A stretch of 64,000 nt of DNA. Source: Sapria himalayana. Taxonomy: Eukaryota; Streptophyta; Magnoliopsida; Malpighiales; Rafflesiaceae. Positions 1 through 14,392 of this stretch are shown here, piece after piece. The notes under the pieces were generated by a model that made no database searches, was not told the DNA's origin, and was given only the letters and a program-made list of their open reading frames with translations. How positions within the stretch are numbered: the first letter of the stretch is position 1; each line of letters starts with the position of its first letter. The stretch lies in NCBI GenBank assembly GCA_029783825.1, contig JAREIK010002651.1, positions 120,333-184,332 of the forward strand, written 5' to 3'. Position numbers and translations under genes: made by a program.

Positions 1-480
1 ACCACATTGATCTAAATGTAATAGGTTTAATGGCCCACTTGCATTGCACATTCACCATTTCCCCCATAGATCCACATTTCACTTGCACATTCATAGACAA
101 ACAACCCTATGATTTTTTTTTTTTTTAAATATATAACTTAATCATGTGCCTTTCACTAGCATGTCTAATGAAACAACGATATAAGATGGTTTCAATTTTT
201 TTTATTATACTTTATTGCCATTGATATTTAAAATTAGATTATATTAGATATATATAAAATGTATATTCAATTACATAACTTACCACTTGCATAAAAACCA
301 TCATTCACCATGCTAGAACAATTATTAACACTAAAAGTCATGTAAACCATTCTTATTAAAATAAGAAATTAAAATAATATTTTTAGTTAATGTTTTTGTA
401 CTAGCATTAGCAATCATCCAAATTTAAAATATACTCACTAGAGAGGGTGAGAACTAATTTAGTAACTAATACTTATCATT

Positions 481-575
481 TTATTTGCATATTATTCCTT
501 AGGCTCTCCCTTGGTTATTTGCATATTATTCCTTATGCGCTCCCTTGGTTATTTGCATATTATTCCTCGGGCTCT
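481..575. repeat. 34-bp tandem repeat, about 2.8 copies
   Basis: A 34-bp unit beginning TTATTTGCATATTATTCCT and ending in CTCCCTTGG occurs at 481-514 and 515-548. A third, partial copy runs from 549 to about 575. The copies differ by a few bases. No function is evident. Confidence 0.9.
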
Positions 576-1070
576 ATATATTATTATTTATGTGTGAGTG
601 AATGACAAAATTATTAATACTTAAAGTAAGGAAAGTATTTGTTATTGGGTTAGAGATGAGTTTTTTTATATATTCTTCTTTAGTATGTGTCATGATGATT
701 GAACTATGTAATAATCCCTGAATGATTTTGTATATTATATATAAAAATGTATCTAACTATGCATTTTGTAGGAGCCTTATGTTGGCATATATAATTAATA
801 TAAAATATTTAAATTTGATAAAAATTGAATAATTCATGATTTTACTAAATAAAATGTAGTGATGTGATTAACGTGTGACATATGGTTAATTCACAATACA
901 TGTTTTTCACATGTTTCATTGTTCAATGTCCATAATATTCATTCTAACTAAAAATTTTATTGATAAAATATTAGGATTTTGTAATAAATTATTTTTTGAT
1001 GATGACTCTCATTTATGACTGAATATTGAATATCTTTAGATAATATAAAATAAATATATAATATCATTTT

Positions 1071-1137
1071 TATTAATAAAATAATATCTTTATTAATAAA
1101 ATAATATCTTTATTAATAAAATAATATCTTTATTAAT
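1071..1137. repeat. 20-bp AT-only tandem repeat, about 3.4 copies
   Basis: The unit TATTAATAAAATAATATCTT repeats in perfect register from 1071 to 1130 and is followed by a partial copy. It is a simple AT-rich minisatellite with no coding potential. Confidence 0.9.
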
Positions 1138-2344
1138 ATTGAATTTATGTATTGGGCAATCGTATATTTTATTTAATTTTGTGAATAATAAAATTAATGA
1201 AGTCAATAAATAAATTTGATTGATGTAAAATTTTTATTTATAAATTTTAAAAGGTTTTTTATGATATGACATCCTTCTGTTCGTCTATGTACTTCTACAT
1301 TATTCATTGCACTTGGGTCCTAAATGATGTCCGTAACATAATGCAACATGACTAGTGTTTTAAAATTATATAGAAATTACTTATTTTAGTAGCATAATTA
1401 TTGAGATGATGTAATTTTTAAAATACTAGTAGACTATTTTAGTATTTTAATAATTAACTATCTGTATGAATCTTAGAATCAAGATTGAATTAGCAAAAAT
1501 ATTATAAAATTTATATACACTTATGTGAATCGACAATAGGAATTAAATGATATGATTTACACATAATTATAAAAGATATATCAAAAATAAATATGATAGT
1601 TATAGCAATACTTCAAGTAGGTATATTGATATTATATTCTGAGATGATAGATTGTTTATTCAATTAATTAAAATAAACATTGAGATGATTTGTCTAATAT
1701 GTGAGAGTTATATTAATATTAAGATATCAATTAATGTTCATTCTTATTCACAATAATTAAAAAAAATATAACGTATTGAGTTGTCTGAAATCATATGAAC
1801 TCATTTTTTTTGTTATTAAGAGTGATACATGATCTACAAATTCTTTCGTCATCAGCAATAATATTAAAGTCAACTATATAATAAATTTTGCACCATATAT
1901 TGTATAAATTTTGTCATATTTTAAAGATTGAGATGATCCATGAATGGAGTATGAAGTTGTAGTAAATATGGTTTTTGAATAAATCAAAAATTTGAAATGT
2001 CAAAATCAGAACTAGATAGAAGGTGACCATAAACTAGGTTCATAAGAAGGTCCAGTTGTTACTATAACTTCTAGGCAACATATAAAATTTTAAAATTAAT
2101 TTTTCTTGATTTTTTCATGGCATGTTCATTGATCATTATTTTAAATATAATTCAAATTATTTATATTTTTAAGAAGCTTGAATGTACTTGATATTAGTAA
2201 TTTGGATATATTATAAAGTTTTAATTTTAAAAATGTTTGTTTAATTATTATTTAACTCTTTTTCATCTTTTAATGTACATAAGTACAATTTGTACAATTC
2301 TATCAAAAAAGTGATCATATTAAATATAAATTACATAGATGAAT

Positions 2345-2374
2345 ATGTGTGTGTGTGTGTGTGTTTGTGTGTGT
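2345..2374. repeat. (GT)n microsatellite
   Basis: A run of GT dinucleotides with one GTTT interruption, followed by short TA-rich stretches to about 2450. It is a typical plant microsatellite and could be length-polymorphic. Confidence 0.9.
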
Positions 2375-4200
2375 TGCATATATGTAATGTAGATATATAT
2401 TAATTATAAATTGTATATATGCATAAGCATATATATATATGCATATAACACATCCCATGTGCCATGTGATGTGGGTGTTGGCTCTACTAGTAGCATGAAT
2501 GTACAACACAACCCAAGGGTTTTCAAACCCCAACGGAATGGGCCACATTTATAGACCAATGCTACTGTGGCTTATGACTTGGTGTGCCCTATGTCTATAG
2601 TTTGGATAAGTAACAATGACCAGACATGGCCAGTCATGAGCTGATTCCTATGAGTATCACCATCAAGCCATGTTTGGCTCATGATATTTGAGATCATGAC
2701 TTGCAACACTACATGATGTCCAAGCTTGAGCTTGAAAATAAGATCATGTTGGCTTGACACCACACGTATGCCTTCTATAATTCTACTATAAACAGGAAAT
2801 TCATAAAAAAAATAATTATCTTACTATTATTATATCAAATATAAGTTATACAATCGATATATATATCCTTTAAAATTTTCTATGATGAATTTACCAAATA
2901 TAGTATTTCTCATAATTAAGTATGTGAAGTGATTTCAATGTCTTGGTATATATTCTAGTGATCACGAGCATCTATCATTTGTCGTGTGTTCAAATTCTAG
3001 CCAGACATCAATACATAATTGTATTTATTGATAACACATATTTCTATGATATTTATAATTTTATGTAATTTTATGTAATTCATAAAATTCTATGTAATTT
3101 TTATAATTTTATAATTTTATATAATTTTTATAATTCATAAAAATTATAGCCAGAGGCTTTTATAATTTTATGTAATTTTTAAAGATAATTGTATTTATTA
3201 GAAAAGTAAAAAATATATCAGTATTTTGAGATTCAATCATTAATACATAATTAATAACAGTCACTATAAGTTCCTTTATGTTATTTTGGATAAAACACAT
3301 TCTTTAATATATCAAGTCAACACTCACTCATAATTATTTTTTTGCTATGATATTTTATGAGCTAACTAATCATATTAGAAGATGCCCCCACATATGTTTG
3401 CTTTGATATTTTATTGCTTTGATATTTTTTTTTCATTTAAACATCTATGATAAGATTATTGCAATAACATATATTTTTACAATAGATTAAATAATTGTCA
3501 TTTTGGTGAATACCTTGAAGATGTCACGACTTGTATATTTTTCCATCGTTCATTTTTCTATCAAAACACTTAAAGAAGCATGTCTCAATTCACTTTTTTG
3601 TTCTCTAGGCTTGATATTTTAGAAATTTTACTTAACAACTTGAAATAGAATGTTATGATTTATCCTTTTAGTTTTTTTTTTTTAATTTTGCACTTATACA
3701 TCATCAATGACAATGCCTAATATGTAGGCTGCATCAATATTTTTTTTATTTATAGTTTAGGATTATTATTTGTATTATTGTGAGAATTTTGATGAATGCA
3801 GTTTCATTTTACAATTTGGATAAAACTAACATTTTGAGATGTGGAAGTCCTCCAATTCCTTTTATATAATTTTTTCAAATTTTGAATTTGTTGTTGTTTG
3901 GCTTAGTAACTAAATGCCATGTCATTGATGATTATGATTTTTTATTGTTTAGATTCTAGAATTTTTGATTTTGTTCTAATCAATATTTTTTTAATTTGTC
4001 TCAATTTATATTATATTATTTTATATAATCTTTAACTATGAGTTGTAAAATATTAAGTAAATGCTAATATTATTTTTTATTTGATGTTTTTTTGTAGGAT
4101 TAATATAATTTGATGATGATTTTTTTTGAGAATTGAATTAGAAAGATTTTCTTACTTTTTGATTACTTTGAAGGCCACAAGAAATTGTGATGCTATTGAT
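2375..4200. other. AT-rich DNA with a more complex segment at 2460-2760; no gene seen
   Basis: From 2460 to 2760 base composition is more balanced than in the surroundings, but the open frames there are short and match no family I know. From 3060 to 3180 there are irregular repeats of TTTATAATTTTATGTAA type. From about 3600 to 4125 the plus strand is T-rich. No gene, RNA gene or element ends were recognised. Confidence 0.5.
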
Positions 4201-5755
4201 TTACTTATGAAGCCTGCACGAAAAAATGTCAACCTGAGTAAATCCAATAGCTTTCCATACATCATATGGATCTCACAACAGACTCCACAACTTAGGATGC
4301 ATAGCAAAAGAAAAGTATCATAAGAATGATAGTAAACCCTAATATATTTTATTAACTAACATATCTTTCAGTCAAAATATAAGTTGCTCTCTTAATACCT
4401 AACTAAAAATTTTTAGCTTATCCAGTGATGTATATCCAAGCTAAGAGCATATAATCAATTGATAATTGATATTTAAATACCTAGAAAAAGTCATGTTGGT
4501 AAAAATAAATAAATACAATATATATCTCGCTCAATCCCAAAAAAAACATCTACCCAGTCTTACAATCCTACATAGAAATATGATAAAATTAATAAACTAT
4601 AAAAACTTAATTACTTAGTTAAATAATTAATTAGAAATAAATTATAATAAAACTTGAAAATAAAATATATGCATATCAAAAGAAAAGTATCAAGATTATC
4701 ATTGTAATATCAATAGATTCATATGAGGATATGATTAGTCACCACAATATCAAAGAAACTAAATTCCACACAAAAAAATGGCATTACCTACCACATGATT
4801 ATTGACTCATGAATATATAATTCAAATCTAAAATGAGATAGTAAGAAAAAAACCCATAATCATGGGTGTGTTTCTATTGAAGCTAGCACTGTTAAGAAAA
4901 AAAATTTTAAATATCACTTTTGAGTAAGCAAATCAAAATTAATAGATGTACACAAAGAAAGTTCAACCTAGGTGGAACCAATAGCTTTCTATACATCCTA
5001 TGTATCTCATAGCATTCTCCAAAACTTAGGATACATATCAAAAGAAAAGTCTCAAGAGAAAGCATAACAAACTCCAACATATTTTCTTAACTAACACTTC
5101 TCTCGGTCTATAAAAGAAGTCAATATTTAAAAACTTGACTCCATAATCTTCAATTATTCCAGTGATAGATATCCAAGCTAAGAATATACAACCAATTTAT
5201 CAATGATAACTAAATACCTAAAAGAGCTCATGTAAATGAAGAAAAATAAGTACAATTCATCTCTCTCAATCTCAAAAAAAAAAAAAAATCTTCTCAATCC
5301 ATCTATCCTACATAAAAATATCAGAAAATAAAAATATATAATAGCTCGATTAATTAGTAAAATAATTAACTAGAAATAAATTTTAATTAAACTCTAAAAC
5401 AAAAACAATCCATGTTAAAAGAAAAGTCTAAAGATTAATATTTTCATATTCACTAACTTGAATGACAACATGATTAATCACCATGATATTAAAAACTAAT
5501 GACTCCACACAAAAATGTCATCACCTAAGGCATGTATATTGACTATTGACACATGAATCTATAACTCAAGAGTCTAAAATAAGATAGTGAGAAAAAAACT
5601 ATAATCATGGGAGTATCTTGGCTAGAGCTAGCACTACACAAAAAAATTGAAATACTACTCTTGAGTAAGGTTGACAATATTAGTAGATGTACATGAAGAA
5701 AATTCAACCTGAGTGAATCCAATAGCTTTCCATACATCCTATGGATCTCACAACA
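4200..5755. repeat. Tandem repeat with a unit of about 740 bp, about 2.1 copies
   Basis: The same ordered series of segments occurs twice, and a third copy begins. The landmark CCAATAGCTTTCCATACATC recurs with slight variation at about 4246, 4980 and 5721, giving periods of about 734 and 743 bp. Other matched landmarks are a TATCCAAGCTAAGA block, an AAAAGAAAAGT block and an ATAATCATGGG block. The copies have drifted by many substitutions and small indels. There is no long open frame. It could be a short satellite-like array or a local duplication of unknown repeat DNA. Confidence 0.85.
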
Positions 5756-6239
5756 CCATCATGAAAATTCTAAGCTATATGATGTGCACATTCTGAGCCC
5801 TAGGATATGCTAGTTGAGAATATGAGGAACAATATTCTAACTAGAATTTAGCATGACCCAATTATTCCTAATGATTCATCATAATCTAACTTGAGAATAT
5901 CATCAATGTCTTATTAGGTATCATCTAGATTTCGTGATTATGTATTACTCATAAATATCAAGGAGCTTACGATATTTCAAAAGCACATATCTTTGAGAAT
6001 ATTAAGGAATGATTTTAGACTATGTAAAAAGAGATAATGTCTCTTCCTATCAACTAGACTCATAATCATTACCCTTACCTAAAGAGGTACCATCTCTAAA
6101 AAATAAATAACTCTTGAGACTAAAACTCAAATAATAATTCTAAACTAAGATATAAAACTCATTAGTAAAGGAGTTTAATCAAATTAAGATATTGACATTG
6201 ATGAAATATTTTCTCTAGTAATAAAGATATCTTCTATTC

Positions 6240-7370
6240 GAGTTATATGAGTTTGTGTGCCAGCTTAAATTTGAAACTTGATCAACTTTATGTGATGTTA
6301 ACACTTCTTTATGATAATCTTAATGGACCATATACATAGATTAAGTTGAAGGAATTATAGTAGAAGAAGAATATCTTATATGTAAAATAAAAAATATATT
6401 ATATGGACATAAACTAACTCCTAAGAAATGATATAAAAATTTTATTATTCATGACTCTCATGGCTTTTAGCACTTATTTGTGATTATTATGTATTCATCA
6501 ATCATTAATTAAAGAATTACTGACTTATATTTTTATTGTATATTGATGACATGATAATCATTAGCCGAAATAAAGCAAAGATGACTAGCTCAAAGGGAGC
6601 TAGAAAAAGTCATTTCTATGAGAGACTGAGGCCCATTCAAGAGGAATCTTTGGATGTGTATTATCTAAGATAGGTCTTCCTTACATATCTAGTTATCTCA
6701 ATAAAACTAAATCAAAAAAAAATCATGATAGGTTCTTTATGAAATAGACTATGTTGATCTCAACCTTTTTAGCCAAACATTATAATTTGAGCACTGAGTA
6801 TAGTCCTAATTTTCTATCTCAAATGTTGATAGTCCTATGTATTTTATGATATCTTTTAGACCAAAAATAGTATACATTATGTGAGTTTTGTTATTTATTT
6901 TCTCTTGAATTTTGATAGATATTATTAATTTGTAGTGATATTTATTTTAAGGTATCTATGAGTGACATTTCAATTATATTTGTGCCTAGGTAGGCAAAAG
7001 CCTATTTTTCTTCGATATACTAATTTTGATATAGCCAATAATTTTAATTAGTAGTGATATACCTTGGGCTATGTGATAATCAATGGAGACGGAGCAATAT
7101 CCTATAAATCAAAGTTGTAAAAGTATGTAGCATCATCCAACACCAAGGTTACATTTATTATAGCTATTGATGCTTATAAAAAAAATTTATAGGTGAAAAG
7201 GTTTTCTGTTGGCTTATATATCTTATATATATATATATATATATATATTCTATGGTGTGATAGTTAGAATATAATATATCAATCCAAAATATTAATTTTT
7301 CATAGTAGGTCAAAACACATTGATGTGTTGTATAATTAGATATGAAATGTATTAGATAAAAAATCAATTA
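6240..7370 (+). pseudogene. Ty1/copia retrotransposon remnant (reverse transcriptase and RNase H)
   Basis: Conceptual translation on the plus strand, with many stops and frame changes, follows the order of a copia polyprotein. At 6360-6440 it reads EEEYLICKIKNILYG followed by KKWYKNF, as in the RT palm leading up to the active site. At 6539-6550 the RT motif is YIDD (usual copia form YVDD), followed by a region like MKDLGP. At 6790-6880 it resembles the segment around the RPDIAY motif. From about 7060 it matches the RNase H region (GAISYKSKL, later WCDS), with KHIDV at about 7312. A (TA)n run near 7218-7250 interrupts it. No LTR, integrase or gag was recognised beside it. It is a dead internal fragment. 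Confidence 0.8.
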
Positions 7371-7570
7371 TACTTGAAAATTACATACAAACAAAAATAT
7401 CACATAAATGTTAACTAAATCCTTATCATCGGTATAATTTAATTTCTTTAAAATATAAATAGACATGTATCTCTCCATCTAGGGCAGATGAGAAGATTTA
7501 TTAGGGATGCCCGTATTTGGCAGGTCAGATTGATTTAATCTGCCTTCTAGTTTAGACTTATTTTAATTTT

Positions 7571-10500
7571 CATAGTAATATATAATTATTATTTTGAACT
7601 TGCATGTTTTATTTTATCTAGTTATATTTATTTGGTATTTTTTATTATTTTGTTATTTTGTTATTTTTTTTGCAAGTGAGTTGCATCCTAATTAAAATTT
7701 ATGAGAATATTTTTGGATAGAAATTCCTCTTATATCTAAAAATTAATTTTAAGATTGTTCTTGCACAAAACTAACATTTAACCTAAAGAATAAAATGAAA
7801 TAACATCTGAAAATATTTCCCCAAATACCAAGCTTACATAAATATTTTGAAATTTTATGATTTTTAGTGATTAATATTCTAGAAAATTTATATTTTTTCA
7901 AAATAAAAATTTGGCAAATTTTATGTTTATGATACTCATACATGTGAAAAATCTATTTGTATATGTTAATTCATATAGGTGTTCGGCATTCTATATATTA
8001 ACTTTTTAGGTTATTTGGCATGTATATGTTATTATGTTTGTACTTATTATATCATTTATGATAGAAATTTTATTAAATTATTATTTTGAGTGAACTTAAC
8101 AAATATTAGCTAAACCAAAATAATTTTAGGTGAATTTAGTAGACTCGATGGAGCAAATGCTTGAAGGATAGAGAAGAGATATAGAGTCATGACAATTTCT
8201 TGTCTCGACTTAGGTACACAATTCATACTTATTCTTGAGTAGTTGCAATATTAATTCTTGTCTACAACTCTATAATTATACTTGTGGACTTTTTTGTATC
8301 TTATTACTCTATCAAAAGTTTTTTTTGAGCAATACAAATATCATGGCCACGATATATCTTGGAATCATGGCTATACTATCTATAAGATATTTAATAGTTA
8401 TGATATATTTTTCCATAATGGTAGCAAAGTATCCCAATGGTCCAAATAATCACGACAATTTCTAGAGCAATAACTTATTCGATACATAACCAAAATATCA
8501 AGTATTTTTAGTTGTCACATTATTTTCCACTATGACTTTTTATTCCAAAAAGCATTTACTTTGGTCATAGAAAATTCCAATACAATGAATTTGTGCTTTA
8601 GAGAAAAAACATCAAATTTGTGGCCTCATTTAACATTGTGACTCTGTGTTATAAAAAGTAATTTATTTTAGTTGTAACAATCTCAGTGCTATGACACTTT
8701 GCTCAAAAAGCCAAGACTAAAGCCACAACTAATATAAATGCTAAAACATTATATCATAGATATTTAAAGCATCTTTCATGATATTTTCAATATCATGATA
8801 CTTTGCTTAGAAATTAAGACCAAAGCCACAACCAATCCCAACACCATGACTTTTTTTAATTTAAAATATTACATGAATTAGTGAAGTATAAAGTAACACT
8901 TAGAGAAAAATTATGAACCACACACATCGAGAATCCTTGGCGATGGATGCAGTTAAGATTTTATATTTAGATTTTCACTTGAACATTCATTAGGTATGGT
9001 AAGAAGGAAATAATAACCCTTCTAATCTTTACATATAAGATAAACTAATGTGTGAAGACCATATGTTGAGGTAAATTTCATCATTGTGAGTTTGAAGCTT
9101 ATGAAGTTGAAAGTATGAATATATTAAATAGTAATCCATTATGCACTATCTAAAAGAACCAACCTTTGAGTGTTTTGAGGATTAAGTAAAATGTCTATCT
9201 CTAGAGTTTCACTAGTGTGAGAGTCATGTGTTAGTTGTGATGGACAATGATAGGAATGCCATGCAACACATGCAATTGTGAGAGATTGGTATGATAGTGA
9301 TAGTCATGAAAGTCATTCCCTCTTGCATGACTTCCATAGGTGAGATTTATTGGAAGATATTTGTTAATTATCTCGAGTATGGTGCTTACATAACTGAAAG
9401 TGTAATGAATTAGGACCATATAATTTTGTGTTTTAAAGGTAATTAAAAATTGAATAATAGAAGTGCATACTTGAAGTAATCATCAAGGGTTATTATCATA
9501 TTGATTAAAAGAGTAGACATATGAATGATCCTTGCACGAAATGATATGTGGTTTTGGAGTTGAAATGCCAAGGGGACAACTACGAGGATGCACTAGTATT
9601 TTAACTCTAATCTACTATTCATCTAATAATTGAATATGATATTGATAAAACACAAGAGAAATATCATTATACACAATAATGTGAGTTAACCTTAGAGTCT
9701 TTGTATTTTTTTGAAGATTAATTATATCTATTCAACATTTCAACTCAAGCAGCGATCAATTTTTTGTTGCTTGATCAAACTGCATACATAATCTTTGTGG
9801 GATTTATTTTTAAGCTTAATTATATTTTATTACTTATATGAATCATATACTTGTAGAGCTACGTTGGATGAGATATTCTCACTTAATGATATTTTAGGAT
9901 CATACCAATTAATGATAATTTTAGTACCCTCACAAAGTCAAAATAATGGGCAATTATAAATTAGACTTTGAACTTATATTTAGAATTAAAATGTTATGCT
10001 TTAGAATAATGGAATCAATTATGAATTATGAATTTCTTTATATGAATTGTTCTGAAAATTTAAGAATTATATTTAATTAATACAATAAAATAAATGGTGT
10101 ACATTATTTATTTTATTAAAAAAATGCACAATTCTAAAAACTAATAATTAAATCTCATTTTATTTTTGGAAATATAAAAGTTTTGCTATGGCAAATATTC
10201 TTTTCTTTTAACTTCATAAAAAAAATTATATTGCTGATGTGTAAACATTCATCCTCTTGAACATAATTTTAAATTCAAGAAGATTACTAAGGACAAACTA
10301 GGATGTATTTTGTTAACATCACACTATAAGAATGCCAAGGAGATGTGTGCATTATATATATATATCCATGTGCAATGCTAAATGAGTTATGTATGTCACA
10401 ACTATGCCTGACTATAGCGATAATCAATCTAAAAATATTAGATTAGTGTCTTAAATTATAAAAACATTAATAAATAAGGCAAAAAAATTATTTTACGCAA

Positions 10501-11084
10501 TAGATTAGTCTATTGTAATCATAATATATTATTTTGAGATAAGAAAGACACGAACAACCCCATTGGATTGAGAGAAGGGTTCATACTTTTTATTCAAAAA
10601 TAAATGAAAGTAGAAATAAGATGGATATAATAGTAAATAATATTTTATGAATATAACTATTACAATTAAGCAATCCTAGGTAAAATTAGCATATTGCTTA
10701 CTTTCATTTAGTTTACATGACATGATTTAACAATAATTTTTTAGACTCTTTGACTTCTTAGAGAAATTAGTTCATAGAATATTTTGACTAATCTTATTTT
10801 TTAAGGTGTAGGCAAGGATGAGATTGAGATGAAATAATACAGATTTGTAATTTTAGAGTTCAAAATTCTATGGGGGTTGTTATTTTAACATCATCTTGGT
10901 TTCCTTGCTCCATATTAGATTGTTCTAAGAAATCCTACCTGCCAACCAACTTATATTGTTCATATTAAGTCGCATATGCGAGACCCTCTTTCAATTAAGT
11001 AAATGAAGAATTTCATTGGCATTAAAATAGGCACCAAACTTTATATCAAGAAAAAAGAAATAATGTTTGTGAGGTCATCATATG
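7571..11084. other. AT-rich DNA without a recognisable gene
   Basis: No family could be assigned. Between 8330 and 8850 there are scattered ATCATGGC, GTCATAG and CACGAC words resembling the degenerate repeats found around 17.6-18.1 kb. A short TA microsatellite lies at 10353-10366. The open frames are short and non-conserved. Confidence 0.5.
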
Positions 11085-11625
11085 TCCTTAAAAAAAATGA
11101 TGAATACCCTTAGGATTTGATTGTCCGGATGGTTAACAATTATTTTGCTTGGGGTGAATGACCAAAGTTTGAACCCAAACATTGTGAGCTCTTTTAATAA
11201 ATATCATGTAAATAGAAAATATTTTTGGAATTTGAAAATTGATTTTCAAACTATTAAACTGTAATTTTTCAATTTGAAAACCAAAATCATAATTTTTCTG
11301 TATCCAATGGACAAAAGTGATTGAGACATTTTAGTGCATGTAAACTTAATTATTTTTGAATTTATTATATATTTTTATAATTCTGAATGATAAAGTTTAT
11401 TTTTTGTATAAATTTTGTTTATGGGTCAAACACAAAATATATAGATATACATATATTTTTGTTTTGGACCCCTAATATATTTTCTATTCTTTTTTTTTTA
11501 ATTACTTGGGTTTTTTATGAACCAAAAACATAAATCTCACTCATTTTTTAATTCTAAAACAAGTATCTTAACTTTTTTTGAGATATGAATAAAGTTCAAA
11601 TTTAAATATATGATGGGAGCATATT
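11085..11625. repeat. Dispersed repeat B, copy 1 (inverted partner at 47,260-47,795)
   Basis: The reverse complement of 47,260-47,795 aligns with this segment over its whole length. Shared blocks include GATTTGATTG.CCGGATGG near 11,115, TTTTAATAAATAT near 11,193, AACATAAATCTCACTCATTT near 11,527 and GATATGAATAAAG near 11,581. Both copies end near AATACC-like sequence, suggesting very short terminal inverted repeats, but I see no convincing target duplication. It looks like a non-autonomous DNA element or fragment of one. The superfamily is not determined. Confidence 0.75.
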
Positions 11626-12189
11626 TTTGTTTTATAGTCAAATTGGCAAATTTTGATTTGAGATTTAACCTAGTCTAGTTAGCTTACTAACATGATTTTA
11701 TATTATGAAACTCAGATTAGTTTAGATTTTGGGTCGGGTTGCATAATTTCTAGCAAAAAATTATTAAAATAATATTTAAAATAAAATTATAAAATATTTA
11801 AATAATATAAATGTTATAAATTATTATTTTAAATATTTCTTTGATGCATCAAAATTTTATAATATAAAACTTAAATTAAATTTTAAAATCATTCCTACTA
11901 ATTATTTTGGAAATTAATAATTTATTTTAGGCTCTCAAGCCTTATATTAATAGGCATGACAACTTAGCAAGCATTAGGTTTAAAATTGAATGATTTGGAA
12001 GATTACAACAATGACTCAAACCAAACTATTTTTTTTTTTGGCTTGGATTCAAATTATTCAAATTGACCTAACATGAATTCCAATGATAAAATTTTAAATG
12101 CTTGTTCATGCAGAAAAAAAATTCCTTGGTAAGCCAATAAATACAAATGCTTGGTATGGTAAAATATTTACCTTAAAAAAATTATAATT
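11626..12189. other. AT-rich spacer; no gene seen
   Basis: The segment contains scattered words such as GGGTCGGGTTG and TTGGCTTGGATTC, resembling the less AT-poor ends of hAT-like non-autonomous elements, but no paired ends were found. No coding potential. Confidence 0.4.
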
Positions 12190-14215
12190 AATTGTAATGT
12201 TAGTTGTTTATTACATAAATTCACGATCAAGGAATATATGAAAATTAATAAAATTTAAATTTTATGTTGTTTCGGTGCAATTCTTTTTATTTCTAGTATT
12301 CCCCTGGGTTTACTTTCCTCCTAAATAGAAGTTGAGTATCACTTGTAAAAGAAGTAAAAGGGGTAACTTATCAACATCTAATGAGTGAGTTGACTAAGTA
12401 TCATTTAGAAGACTAACAAAAATACTAAGTACGTGACATGAAATCATTCGGTCTCCTCTGATCTATGAAGAATGCAACTATACTTTTCCACATTGAATGC
12501 TTTATTTTTTACTATTATTCATAATTTTTTTGTTTTTTTTTTCATTAGAGAAGCCAATGGGTCACTCCTTTATCACTGAGGGCACCATAGGCAACTTTTT
12601 GATAAGTTATAAACTGTATTTTTTTTTTATTAATTTCATATAATTTCTTAGTTTTTCATGTACATCACCTGTAAAAATCAAAAAGTAGTAGGACTAAAAA
12701 AAAATATCCAGGATTAAAATATATAATACATTCCACTTTACCTAGCGTAGGATGTCCCAACAAATTTTTCTCATTATCCAAGATGAGGAGACACATACCA
12801 AATAAAGAAGTTAAATTGCCTAACAAGAAAATATTATTAACTTGTCAATAATATGTTTGCTAGTATATTTTTCCTAGTACAATGATTTTTCTTCTAACAC
12901 TTACATATCAAATGATAATATACAAAAATTTTGATCAATGTAAAAAGTTAAATTTTAGATAAATATATTGTACTCTAATTATCCTGCCATATAGTATATA
13001 TATGTTATCACATATCTAAGTATGTAGAAAACTTTTTCATCCAAAATTTATCTACAAACTTGTATAACAATAATGAACACAATCTTTAGATATTTTTGTA
13101 CACATTTGTAGCTTGCATTTTCAAGACCACCACTATCCATCTAAAGGCGATACATATTTTTCGATACAAAGTGTTAGATCAAGCAAGTGGGATCACCATG
13201 AAAATCACACTTAATTCTAATTATATTTTTGTTAGTATAATTCTGTTCATGTTATAATTCAAGTAGAATTGCTTATAGAAGTTTGAAAGCAATTAAAGAA
13301 TAATAGCATTCTTATATCATATCAATCTCAGCTCAATGATCTCTAATTCGTCCAGAAGAATAATCATTTGAAAACATGATCACACACTATAGTGCTTTCG
13401 GTCATCGTAGTATTCATCAAAATCATCATGGCTCTCTGACTAGCAGAATGATTTTTTTCAAAATAGTTATTCGAAATTAGATATCATGTTATAGGTTGTA
13501 GCTATGGACTAATGTTGATGGTAAAATATATTTGATATAGAAGCTAAAATATAATATATACACATGCATCATCCTTTACCTTTCTCAAAAGATTTGGTTT
13601 CCTCATCATTTTCTCTTAATAAGATTTATACGGGCATCTATGCGTACAAACTTATAGTTCTCAAATAATATTAATATTTATTTTACAGTCTATATAATTG
13701 GTTCATCGAATTTTCGCTTTGAAAATGGTGATGAGCGAGTTCAAATATATTTTCCAAAACCATTTACATGAGATTATCAAGGTGTGTCAATTGTATTACA
13801 AGAAAAAAAATTCATTTAATATTACAAATACACATAAAAAAATCCATTTGTATGGATATTTTCAAATTTAAATGAATTTTTAGAATTAAAACACCATTAA
13901 AAATCACACATTTATATTTACTAATAAAGGATAATTAAAAATAAAATAATCAAAATTATTTAATAGGATCAAGAGGAAAGAGTAACTCTCAAAATAAATA
14001 ATATAAACTTTCATATTTTATTTGATCATATATCAATATTCGATGGGAGAACATATTGTATTATGGTATCCAACTCGAGTCGGATGAGAATATACATTGT
14101 TTTTTTTTTTCTCTATTGTTTGGATTTGTTTTGGGCTTCCCAAGCATCAGGCTTGAACACAACTCAAATTTAGTTCAGGTTAATAAATGTCTGAGAACAC
14201 AAACTATTTGAATTT
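12190..14215 (-). mobile_element. Large copia-related repeat, copy A1
   Basis: This block aligns collinearly with 15,560-17,490 (A2) and 48,000-49,980 (A3), and in reverse with 58,655-59,455 (A4). Landmarks shared by A1-A3 include CATCTAATGAGTG, GGGTCACTCCTTTATCA, CACTATCCATC and ATCCATTTGTATGGATATT. On the minus strand, at about 13,245-13,400, a broken translation ends in QFYLNYNMN, resembling the copia gag (UBN2) motif LILQSLP..F..F..NYNMN. I therefore infer a copia-derived element transcribed from the minus strand. No LTR pair or primer binding site was defined, so the family call is moderate and the repeat call is firm. Confidence 0.75.
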
Positions 14216-14389
14216 TATTGCACCTAACTTTTCATTACTAATAAAAATATACTAAATTTTAAAATAAATAAATTATTTTGCACTAAATTTCTTGAATCCA
14301 ATTTTACAATTTGAAATTTGAAAACAAAATAAAATCAGATATAATTAATTAGTAAACTTGGATATGAAATCAAAATAACAAATATTTTT
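14216..14389. other. Unassigned AT-rich spacer between A1 and the MITE
   Basis: No counterpart was found in the A3 copy, and no gene or repeat was recognised. Confidence 0.4.
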
Positions 14390-14392
14390 TAA

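Larger units (their letters stand above)
1..2340. other. AT-rich intergenic DNA without a recognisable gene
   Basis: This stretch is very AT-rich with frequent stop codons in all frames. I see no splice-linked exons, RNA gene or terminal repeats. Only the two short tandem repeats listed separately stand out. It may hold transposon remnants too decayed to recognise by eye. Confidence 0.6.
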
